64,000 bases of DNA from Megalobrama amblycephala (taxonomy: Eukaryota > Chordata > Actinopteri > Cypriniformes > Xenocyprididae). The DNA is taken from assembly GCF_018812025.1 (NCBI RefSeq), contig NC_063066.1, forward strand, positions 13,144,882 to 13,208,881, in the 5' to 3' direction. Of the stretch, positions 38,786 to 48,429 are shown one piece after another. Both the position numbers and the translations under genes were made by a program. The number at the start of each line of letters is the position of its first letter. Within the stretch, counting starts at the first letter, position 1. Under the pieces are notes generated by a model. It was not told the origin of the DNA. It worked only from the letters and a program-made list of their open reading frames with translations, and made no database searches.

Positions 38786-38899
38786 GGTTTTTGTTTATGT
38801 ACAGTGTGAAATCATCTGAACCCAGAACTGTAATGGTGGCAGTATCAAGTATTGGTTAAATTAGTTAACAAAAGGACTGAGGTCGAGCCTTGCAGTGGT

Positions 38900-38985
38900 A
38901 ATTCAATTCAATTACTTTATATGGCGGTTTTCACAATACATATCATTTGAAAACAGCTTTACAGAAAAAAAAAAAAAAAAAAACA
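38900..38985. mobile_element. Retroposon 3' tail fragment (reverse)
   Basis: aattcaattcaattacttta ... ttttcacaatacatatcatt ... acagctttacag then poly(A). This is the reversed form of the tail at 20440-20510 (acaaataaatgtgaattgga). Confidence 0.6.
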
Positions 38986-39419
38986 TGTTTCTACATTACA
39001 ATTTGGAGTAATCTGTTATCAGAGGTGACTGTGTCAAAGTAATGTCCAAACGTCAAAAATGTACAGTTCTAAGATAATACAAATCATGCAGTTAGCTAAT
39101 ATCATGTATTCATTTAAGCAGAAACAATGATCCCATTAAAGCAATTATTACAAGTTGTGATCATAATGATTGACGAAATAAAAATAATTGGCAGTGGTGC
39201 ATGGGTGATTCAGAGTTGGCGTCTTCTGAAGTCCTGGCAGTGGTTGGCGTCATCTCTTCACAGGTGTTGGGGCATTTGAAATCTTCATAAGAGCTTGGAT
39301 CCAAACTGGAGCTTGCATAATCTCTATGCCTCAGGATAGGCATCACGAGATAGAGACAGAAAAGCAAATGGAAAATAATTAGCATAGCTGCTGTTCATAA
39401 CATTTCAAGCAAAAGATAA

Positions 39420-39905
39420 TAATGTGCATTTCATCTGATATAACTGGAGTACAAGGCTATTAGGTGTATTATGTGAATGATTGGCTAAAGTATGCTTGGT
39501 AAGTACATCGGCTATTCCATTTAGAAGTCAAATAATCCCTGGGTCCACCATTTGACGGCCCATCAATCATTCCAAACACACAAGCACTCAATGAAAGCTG
39601 CAGAGGTGACAACGGATTTACACAAGAGATTGGACCTGTTGTTAATTAGGTCCTATTGTATAGTGATCTGCAAGTTCAATATCTTATTAATATTAGCTGC
39701 TGACAATTCATTAAATGTGCGTATAACTTTGGCGCTGACTGTAGGGGGAGATTTGGCTAAGTGAAATAATGAAGCAGGGATATGGCTGTGCAGTAGTGTG
39801 ACAGTAACAATATGCAGATTGCCAGGACATTTTTGGCAGCAGCTGAGATCTGGGATTTATTACAGAATTGTGAGAGGAGCCCGGGGAAAAGGCCAGCAAA
39901 ATGGG
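39420..39905. promoter_or_regulatory. Candidate conserved non-coding element between duplicated blocks
   Basis: Non-repeat sequence with clustered homeodomain-like cores (gttaattagg at about 39641, ttattaatatta at 39683, cattaaatgtg at 39709). It lies between the two copies of the 38440/40020 duplication. No frame has protein similarity. The role is inferred from composition. Confidence 0.3.
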
Positions 39906-40019
39906 CACTGAGCATTATTTATTTATTTATTTGTTTGTTATGGGTGAAAGAAAAATAATTCATTACTTATCTGTTTTTTTTATTATTTTTTTATTTTGGT
40001 CTGATGCGTCAGTCGCTCA

Positions 40020-40390
40020 GGAGTGTGCTAGGTGTTTGTTGAAAGGTTTTCCAAGGGAAAACCTGCATTATGAACGGTCACACTTTCAAATGAGTAATTA
40101 GAATGTTTACATGAGCCAATTAAATGCAATTAAAAGCATCAAAGTAGTCATTTTCTATCTGGTCACCAGTGTTAAAATATTTGAATGGTCAAAATCAGAC
40201 TGCAAATTCACATATAGCACATTAACAGTTTTTATTCATTAATATTTATTTACCAAAAATGAGGGTCTGACTCACATCAGTATCCATTAAACAATTTTAT
40301 TGGAAGTTTGGTTTTCTCTGTGCATTTTAATTATCGTTTTCATGATGAGGCCTGTTCTAAACCCTGCCAAACTTTAATAAAATGTGACTG
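40020..40390. repeat. Diverged direct duplication, copy B
   Basis: Same block order as copy A, with extra bases (a tttaccaaaaatgagggtct segment near 40250) absent from A. Both copies end at aataaaa(c/t)gtgactg. Confidence 0.8.
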
Positions 40391-40739
40391 ATTGATTGGG
40401 GTTCAGTGCAAAGCACAGCTAATTAAGGTTGGATGGAGGAGTATGTAATTAGGAGTGTAGTAGTGCATCCTCCACAGTGAAGATGTGGGAGATGTATACA
40501 TTCCCTTGATGTGCTTGCAGAGAGAGTTATCTCCAAGTCAGTCCATCCTACCATCAAATGACTGATGTTTTTATTTATTTAGACTGCAAGAGCGTATGGC
40601 TAAGCACTGTTTGCACTCACTATCTTAATTGCTATGGAAATTAATGTAAAATGGCTCTAGATTCAATCAAGTGGAGAGTTCAATTTAAGGAAGATTGCAC
40701 AGAATGGACTGATCATTAAAAAACAGTGTGGGCTAAAAC
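40391..40739. other. Intergenic DNA, nothing recognised
   Basis: No repeat family or coding region identified. Confidence 0.4.
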
Positions 40740-40945
40740 TATCATCATATGCTCCGGAACAGGACTTTTCAATCATGCTCCTGGAAATGTACCATTCTGC
40801 AGAGTTCAGTTCCATCCCTGCCCTGGCACACCTGCCTGTAATTTTCAAGTGAACTCAAAGACCTTGATTAGTCAGTTCAGGTGTGTTTGATTAGAGTTTG
40901 GAAATTGAAGATTTCCAGGAGCAGGACTAAATGTCAATGTTTTAG
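40740..40945. mobile_element. 'caggtgtgtttgatt' dispersed repeat
   Basis: ctgcagagttcagttccatc, gcacacctgcctgtaatttt, ccttgattagtcagttcagg and gtgtttgattagagtttgga, in the order seen at 44098-44220. Confidence 0.65.
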
Positions 40946-41025
40946 AATCTACAGAATATTTCTAAACTCTAATGCATGCTGTATTAATCACATAATCAAA
41001 CCTTACATATAATAGGCCTACCACA

Positions 41026-41026
<1 letters not shown>

Positions 41027-41110
<84 letters not shown>
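41027..41110. repeat. (TA)n microsatellite
   Basis: About 84 bases of TA. Confidence 0.95.
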
Positions 41111-41113
<3 letters not shown>

Positions 41114-41393
41114 GCATTGTTATAGCACCATTATTGTCATCCATTTAAATACTTGATTTTATGAGTCTTATCCCAATAGTAACTGAATTCAAAATGTACT
41201 AAAAAGTGCAAATTGAAAAGGAAATAAAGTGACAAAGGATAAGTGCTATCTTTACCACCTTCATCGTTTTACGTTGAGTGACTTGTGCCGAGTAGCCCCA
41301 CCCACACGAAAACTCATTTGACCGAACTAGCTATCTGAACCACTGCAAGAGGGAAATTAAACAGGAAGTGTTTGTCCAAACTCACAACAGGAT

Positions 41394-41460
41394 TTGCGAG
41401 AGAACGCAAAAGTTTTGCAAGTGAAATGCAAATGTCTTTGCGAGAGAACGCAAAAGTTTT
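41394..41460. repeat. Two direct copies of a 23-bp unit
   Basis: ttgcgagagaacgcaaaagt followed by ttt occurs at 41394-41416 and again at 41438-41460, just before the Gypsy relic. Confidence 0.85.
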
Positions 41461-41540
41461 ATGAGGGAATAACCAAAATGGCCAAGCTCGTACATGAAGG
41501 CCATATGTGCATCAAAAAATATAAACGCTGTTCGTGAGAT

Positions 41541-42340
41541 GTGATATATTGGCCCAATATGAATAGAGATATAGAGACACAAGTACAACACTGTGAGATT
41601 TGTCAACAACACTATAAACTATGCGAGCCTTGGAGGAAAGTGGGAGCTGATTTGTTCCAACTAAATGGGAAAGATTATATGGTTGTCATGGATTACTACT
41701 CCAAATATCCAGAGTTTGCATTGTTGACAGACACCTCCACAAAGCATGTGATCTCACATTTATAAACAATTTTTGCGAGACATGGAATCCCGGTCACTTT
41801 AGTCAGTGACAACAAGCCTCATTTCAGTGGGTTGACATTCAAAGAGTTTGCAAAGCAGTATGGATTTGAGCACATAACATCAAGTCCATATTACCCACAG
41901 TCAAATGGGTTAGCTGAAAAGGCAGTGCAGATTGTGAAACATCTGCTGAAGAAAGCAGCTGAAGATGGGGAGGATCCTCATCTTGCGATCCTGAACTACA
42001 GGTCAACACCTTTAGAAGGTGGGAAATCTCCTGCAGAACTACTGATGGGTAGGAAGCTGAGGACAAAGCTACCCTCAGCTCAACATTTGCTACAAAGCAA
42101 AGACCAGTTTGCAACAAGAAAATGCAGCTGTAATGTCACATACTACAAAAATGCAAAACCTTTACTGCCCACTGGAATGTAAAGATTTGGTGCGAGTAAG
42201 ATGTGATGGTAAAAGGGAACCAAAAGTAAAGGTTCAGAAAGAAATCATGCCTAGATCTAGATCTGAAGTGTCAGCAGAGATTCTATCAACTAGACCATCC
42301 TCTGTGAAGGCCTCATCAACACGACAGCCAGTGGCATAGA
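41541..42340 (+). pseudogene. Ty3/Gypsy-type retrotransposon integrase relic
   Basis: In one frame from 41541 there are YWPNMNRDIE, a CEIC half of the zinc-binding region, KVGADLF with the first catalytic Asp at 41649, the second Asp at 41808 and Glu at 41916. Exactly 35 residues separate the last two (DX35E), followed by GLAEKAVQIVKHLL and SPAELLMGRKLRTKLP. The integrase would insert retroelement cDNA into DNA. It is dead: TAA interrupts the frame at 41763, the usual SDNGPQ motif reads SDNKPH, and after about 42110 the similarity moves to another frame (42109-42339). No protease, reverse transcriptase, gag or LTR is recognisable around it. The N-terminal zinc-finger part seems shortened. The closest relatives should be fish Gypsy elements; the exact family is unknown. 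Confidence 0.85.
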
Positions 42341-42419
42341 TCCCCAACAAAACCGTTTCCATACCGGTGTGACGAATCCGATCTTCAACCAGATGGAACT
42401 GGGTTAAATATTTTGACAG

Positions 42420-42730
42420 TTCCAATCCCAATCTGACTTCTGACCTGTTATGCTGCCTGAATCATAATCGTGCACTGTTCCTTGTTGGCCAGAGGAGAAC
42501 TGGCCCCCCAACTGAGCCTGGGTTCTCTGAAGGATTTTTTTCTCCATTTTTGTCACCTGATGGTGTTTGTGTTCCTTGCCACTGTCGCCTCTGGCTTGCT
42601 TAGCTGGGGACACTTGATATTCAACAATGTTTTTGATCTGCCTTCATTGACACCATTGTATGTGAACTTAACTGATCTGGACATTGACATCACTGTTTTT
42701 CCAGAGCTGCTGTATAGATAAATGAACTAA
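42420..42730. mobile_element. High-copy fish repeat with 'gccactgtcgcctctggctt' core
   Basis: gccccccaactgagcctggg, ttttttctccatttttgtca, cctgatgg and ccttgccactgtcgcctctg, then gcttgcttagctggggacac, is a block I recognise as repeated widely in cyprinid genomes. The 83-residue open frame over it (42470-42721) is not a gene. Family name uncertain. Confidence 0.55.
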
Positions 42731-43299
42731 ATTAATAAACAGGAGGAATTTGTTAAAAAAACAGAATTTAGTGAGGATGTTAGGATCAATTGTACTGTGG
42801 CTCCAAAAGAACATGACAGTGATGTTAGGCAAAAGAGTACCACAAAGACAACTCCTACAGATAGTATGCCATCAATATCTCTGAATGCAGAAAAAGCTGT
42901 GAGGCCAAGGACATTAATTGTTAAGCCCAAAAGACTTATTGATGAGTGTTGAAGTGTTGAATGTGGTTATACGTGTATGCAAAAACAAACCAAAGAAAAG
43001 GGGAAAAGGAACAAATAGAGGGTATGTGACACATTGTTAAAAATTTAAGAATGTTGTGGTGCTGTTAAAATAAGGAAAAAAAAAGAAAAGAGAGAGAGAG
43101 ACATGATGAAATAAGTTTTATTTACTTTACTAGTTGACTGTTACATTGGAACATGGAAAAAAGGGATATGTACTGATAAGTGCCATAGGGTGCACTAATG
43201 ATTTGAGTAAGACAAGTGCAACTGTTCAAGTGAAAAAAACAATGCACATTGCACACTGTCCCTGCATTCCAATGTCCATATATCCATCCTAAATAGTAT
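42731..43299. other. Intergenic DNA, nothing recognised
   Basis: AT-rich, with a (GA)-rich tract near 43075-43102. No coding support. Confidence 0.4.
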
Positions 43300-43990
43300 G
43301 TGAGATTAAAATAAGTGTGTCCCAAAGCATAGTACTGTATGTTGAAAAGAGTATGCCAAAAGTCCCCAGATGGTCTACTATTTCCAGTAGATTTTCGAAG
43401 TGTGGATCCGTGCACACTATAAAGGCTAATATTGCCCACAACCCATTGCGCATTGGACGAGGATTCAGTTCAGAACTACAAACACGAGTAAAAAGTGGTA
43501 AAAAAAAAAAACTACAAAACATGGCGGATATGCGCGATCGACGCTGAGAGGTTTGAGAGACTAATAATCAGTTCAACCTGATAGAAAATATATATTTAAT
43601 GTTATCCGTGTTATTTTTCATCTGCAAATACCAATGTGGACTTTTATAAATATCCGAATGGCCATTAACTTTTAAATGCATCATTATGCATTAATATGAG
43701 GAGAGTTCTCCACATGAAAGACCCACGACTGCAGATCAACGTGCTGCATTTCTCTCCGATACGGTAGGAAATTAGCTAAATGAAATGTGGATGATGTAAG
43801 ATGATTGACAGGCCAGTTTACGGTAACAGGATGCGACAGAGAGAAAAGACGCGATTGTATGACGTGATAGTATGTTCCAAAGCTTGTCTACTCTTTTGCT
43901 ACACACTCCAAAGTAAGTACTTTTTGTTCACAGAAAGAGTACATACTTTTAGGGCGTAGTATAAGTAGGCGAATTGGGATGCAGCATATG
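43300..43990. mobile_element. 'gggatgcagc' DNA-element remnant
   Basis: agtgtgtcccaaagcatagt at the left and agtataagtaggcgaattgg at the right face each other. Repeated agtatg/catact motifs occur near both ends. It resembles the host parts of 7129-7860. Confidence 0.45.
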
Positions 43991-44860
43991 TCCCAATTTA
44001 GGGGCTGCATCCCTCGAAGGTAGTGTCCTATGCAGCCTTTCAAGGATGCAACGAGACTTGTTAAAGTGGACGGTATAGTCCGGGGTGGCGAACTCCGGTC
44101 CTGGAGACCCTTAGTCCTGCAGAGTTTAGCTCCAACCCTGATAAAAACTCACCTGCCTATAGCTTTCAACCTTTCAGGCCTTGATTAGCTTGTTCAGGTG
44201 TGTTTGATTAGGGCTGGAGCTGAACCAAAGCCACTGGAAGGCAAGCCTGCAACCTTTAGCCAAAAAAGCGTAACGGCTAATGCTAACACTCCGCCTCTGG
44301 AGGTACGGAAGGAGACCAGAGGCTGCTTTTTGAATGGATGTCAATGGATGAGAGCCTTCACTATGCTGATTAAACAGCTTTTGTGGGCAAATAGCTCATT
44401 ATTTAATTAATCGACAGCATGTTTGCCAATCTTCAGCATGTTTTACACTAAACAATACTTCCGTTGGGAACTATATGTAGATTTTAGCTTGATAAAAAAT
44501 TATTTTTTTAAGAGAAGGCAGACTAGGGAATGTTGCGACTGATGTCACTGCCATTACACGATAGGCTGAGAGGTGAGCACGTGATGAAGTTAGCCGTTAC
44601 ACTTTCTCCAATGGTAAGAGATACAAACCCTCTCATCTCCCTATAATATACAATCTCTGGAGGACTGTGGCTCTACAGGAATAACATTAGCCACCCCTAG
44701 TATAGCTGACTGAGTCACTGCAGCGCAACGAAGGCTGTCCTGATTCGAAGGCTTCTTCAAGTACGGCCAACAAATGTGGCCTTCGTTTCCTTTGAAATGA
44801 AGGATACAACAGATTGATCCTTCGTGGCCTTGCCTACCCCACAATTCATTGCGTGTTGGT
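43991..44860. mobile_element. 'aggggctgcatcc' element with a nested repeat
   Basis: The left piece aggggctgcatccctcgaag and the right piece (cgaaggctgtcctgattcga ... ccttcgtttcctttgaaatg) are parts of one repeat, split by 44080-44698. Confidence 0.5.
44080..44698. mobile_element. hAT-like repeat nested with a gtatag duplication
   Basis: The left end ccggggtggcgaactccggt opposes the right end gccacccct; ggtatag (44072) and agtatag (44700) flank it. The usual short family body (as at 40740) is split after ggctggagctgaacc by about 430 bp of unrelated sequence, itself perhaps another insertion. Confidence 0.6.
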
Positions 44861-46313
44861 GACTACAGATTATATTGTGTTAGTTTAATTTTCTATATAA
44901 CCAGTGGTGGAATGTAACAAAATAAATGTATAAATAACAAGTATAAATTTGAAGTACTTTACATTTTATTCAACTCCACTTCATCTCAAAGGTAAATACT
45001 ACACCTTTTTTATGAACAACTGACATTTTACACATTGATATTAGATTTTGATATTAGATATTGAAAAATATGAACAGTATTTAATTTTTTGCTAAAATCT
45101 ACCCTTCCCTAGGTGGAAATATTCTGTAGATTTTTTGTAACCAAGACTATACAGATTTTTTTGAATAACTATTTGTATTCATTTAAATGAGCATAGTCAT
45201 AAAAACATCAGATTGTTCCGAACATTTCCTCTCCCTAACAACCAAAGAAACTTTTCTCCACGGCATTTGCACCAGCATTCATGCAAGTGTCGACCACTTA
45301 CCGACACCTGTCTGTGCCATATGGGGGACATTTTGAAAATGTGCTTTTTTTCCCCCTCAAATGTGCAGGTGAGCAATTTGCTGTCAGCAGATTCTATTAC
45401 ATTGGACAGGCTGCCTGCAAAGCAAGGGAGGGGCCGTGGGGTAGGGCAGCGGAACGCGAGTCTCTCTTTCTCACTTCATATTTGCCAGAGCGTGGCTGCA
45501 CCTGTTCGAGGCTGGTGAATAATCATACACAGAGGGGGATTTGACGGCCAACATGCAGCAGCATATTGCCTGGAGATCGCCACGTATATCAGTTTGCGGC
45601 TCCGCGTGGCAAGGAACCGACAAACAGGCCAACATAACATCATTTGTGAGAAGGCCTTGCTATTATCTAAATGAGTGTCAAATTAGCCACACTGCCAGTA
45701 GCATAGAGCAGAATCACTCCCACTGTATTGCTTTCAATCGCCCTGTTCTTGCATTTGGTACACCCTGAAAAACCGGCAAAAAAGCCTCTTACAAAGATGG
45801 TCTCTGACAATTCCATCTCGTCTCGGGTGTAAGAGTATCAGGAGATATAACACTCTCTTTAATTTTGTGGTTTGACTAAAGCTGGCATGGTGACAGACTT
45901 AATGCGCTTTGCAGGGTCCAAAGCGTCTCAGGTTTGGAGCTCTGGGGGCAATGAAACCAGACTCTGTGGTTTTCATGTGTGGGCCGAAAATGACTGTAGA
46001 GTTTCGAGAGAGATGGAGTGAGAGAGAAATTCTTTGTGCATCTTGAAATTTGATGAGGATATCTCTTTTTTTTTTTTTTTTTTTTTGGTAGGTTTACTTT
46101 CAGATTATCATTGTGAATGTGTGTGATTTACATTTTGCTAAAAATGAATTGCACTTTTTTTCCCTTTAATGTGGTCAAAAATTTAGCATAGTCTGCAAAG
46201 TTAACTCTTTAGAAGTCTATGATATGTATAAGAACATTTTTTTGAAATTCATATTGCCTTACAGATATTTTAAGTAGCATGAAATTCAAGGATTCAAGAT
46301 CATGACATGAGAA
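44861..46313. other. Intergenic DNA; possible regulatory block at 45200-45780
   Basis: No gene recognised. 45200-45780 is non-repeat and GC-richer. Two overlapping plus-strand open frames (101 and 87 residues) there show no known domain. Poly(T) at 46065-46086. Confidence 0.35.
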
Positions 46314-46798
46314 CAATTGACCCTTCGCCGGGATTTTGATTGGCAAGCGATCTAACCAATTATAACGTCGACAAAGCAGTCAGGAGTTAGAAGATTAACC
46401 TCGCTGGACATGAACTTGAAAAACAGTGTGTACTGACATCTTTCCGCGTTTGAAACAACATTCCTTTTCATGTTCATTCATGTTTATTTGATGCTATAAA
46501 TTAACTAGTAGGAAGAGATGATCGGTTCACGAGCTGCTTGAGCTGAGGCACTACAGCAATCTGTCACAACACATTAAAGAGCCACAAAACGTTTTTTTAT
46601 TGTTTGAATTTCTTAAAAAAAAAATACACACTTTGAAAGCTGGGGCTTTGTTCAATTTCATAAGTAACATGTTCTGTCTTTTCTGTCGACGTGTTGTCAG
46701 TGTCCTCTTTGCTCCGCGATGTATTTTCACTCTGTGTGGCGTGACAGCGCCATGGCTTGTCGGACAAAGGGGGGCGGGTCTTTGCGAAGGGTCAATTG
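46314..46798. mobile_element. MITE with caattgacccttcgc ends
   Basis: caattgacccttcgc (46314-46328) and gcgaagggtcaattg (46784-46798) are perfect 15-bp inverted ends. No transposase. The 86-residue open frame at 46600 is part of it. A related fragment lies at 32100-32285. Confidence 0.8.
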
Positions 46799-46813
46799 TA
46801 ACAGAATCATATA

Positions 46814-48427
46814 CAAATCCGATTCCAAAAAAGTTGGGACACTGTACAAATTGTGAATAAAAAAGGAATGCAATAATTTACAAATCTCATAAACTTATAT
46901 TTTATTCACAATGGAATATAGATAACATATCAAATGTTGAAAGTGAGACATTTTGAAATGTCATGCCAAATATTGGCTTATTTTGGATTTCATAAGAGCT
47001 ACACATTCCAAAAACGTTGGGACAGGTAGCAATAAGAGGACGGAAAAGTGAAATGTACAAATAAGGAACAGCTGGTGGACCAATTTGCAACTTATTAGGT
47101 AAATTGGCAACATGATTGGGTATAAAAAGAGTCTCTCAGAGTGGCAGTGTCTCTCAGAAGTCAAGATGGGCAGAGGATCACCAATTCCCCCAATGCTGCG
47201 GTGAAAAATAGTGGAGCAATATCAGAAAGGAGTTTCTCAGAGAAAAATTGCAAAGAGCTTAAAGTTATCATCATCTACACTGCATAATATCATCCAAAGA
47301 TTCAGAGAATCTGGAACAATCTCTGTGCGTAAGGGTCAAAGCCGGAAACCCATACTGGATTCCCGTGATCTTCGGGCCCTTAGACGGCACTGCATCACAT
47401 ACAGGAATGCTACTGTAATGGAAATCACAACATGGGCTCAGGAATACTTCCAGAAAACATTATCGGTGAACACAATCCACCGTGCCATTCGCTGTTGCCG
47501 GCTAAAACTCTATAGGTCAAAAAAGAAGCCATATCTAAACATGATCCAGAAGCGCAGGCATTTTCTCTGGGCCAAGGCTCATTTAAAATGGACTGAGTCA
47601 AAGTGGAAAACTGTTTTGTGGTCAGACGAATCAAAATTTGAAGTTCTTTTTGGAAAACTGGGATGCCATGTCATCTGGACTAAAGAGGACAAGGACAACC
47701 CAAGTTATTATCAGCGCTCAGTTCAGAAGCCTGCATCTCTGATGGTATGGGGTTGCATGAGTGCGTGTGACATGGGCAGCTTACACATCTGGAAAGGCAC
47801 CATCAATGCTGAAAGGTATATCCAAGTTCTAGAACAACATATGCTCCCATCCAGACGTCGTCTCTTTCGGGGAAGACCTTGTACTTTAGAAAGTCAATGA
47901 CAATGCAATGCATGACAATGCAAGACCACATACTGCATCAATTACAACATCATGGCTGCCTAGAAGAAGGATCCGGGTACTGAAATGGCCAGCCTGCAGT
48001 CCAGATCTTTCACCCATAGAAAACATTTGCCGCATCATAAAGAGGAAGATGCGACAAAGAAGACCTGAGACAGTTGAGCAACTAGAAGCCTGTATTAGAC
48101 AAGAACGGGACAACATTCCTATTCCTAAACTTGAGCAACTTGTCTCCTCAGTCCCCAGACGTTTGCAGACTGTTATAAAAAGAAGAGGGGATGCCACACA
48201 GTGGTAAACATGGCCTTGTCCCAACTTTTTTGAGATGTGTTGATGCCATGAAATTTAAAATCAACTTATTTTTCCCTTAAAATGATACATTTTCTCAGTT
48301 TAAACATTTGATATGTCATCTATGTTGTATTCTGAATAAAATATTGAAATTTGAAACTTTCACATCATTGCATTCTGTTTTTATTCACAATTTGTACAGT
48401 GTCCCAACTTTTTTGGAATCGGGTTTG
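46814..48427 (+). mobile_element. Tc1-type transposon with IR/DR ends
   Basis: The element spans 1614 bp between TA duplications at 46812-46813 and 48428-48429. The outer 30 bases of the two ends differ at one position. Each end holds two copies of the ccaaaaaagttgggaca core: 46825 and 47008 on the left, 48217 and 48400 (reversed) on the right, each pair exactly 183 bp apart. This is the IR/DR layout of Sleeping Beauty-type elements. Partial complementarity continues for about 170 bases inward. Confidence 0.93.
47166..48207 (+). pseudogene. Tc1-type transposase, inactivated by stop and frameshift
   Basis: A cut-and-paste transposase of the DD34E Tc1 group, which would bind the element's inverted repeats and move it into TA sites. 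From ATG at 47166 the frame is stopped at codon 13 by TGA (47202), then continues open to 47900. It contains an N-terminal paired-type helix-turn-helix (SQRKIAKSLKLSSSTLHNII), RKGQSRKP and the first catalytic Asp in LWSDESKF (47625). The frame then shifts by one near 47897-47911, where the 11-mer atgacaatgca occurs twice. The second part carries DNARPHTA (Asp at 47914) and SPIEN (Glu at 48019), with 34 residues between, and ends GDATQW with TAA at 48205. All three catalytic residues survive, so inactivation is probably fairly recent. Confidence 0.92.
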
Positions 48428-48429
48428 TA

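Noticed and set aside
42470..42721. 83-residue open frame resembling a small membrane protein
   Set aside because: It is translated from a high-copy fish repeat block.
43122..43522. Overlapping minus-strand open frames of 105 and 77 residues
   Set aside because: Partly within a DNA-repeat remnant, with no conserved domain.
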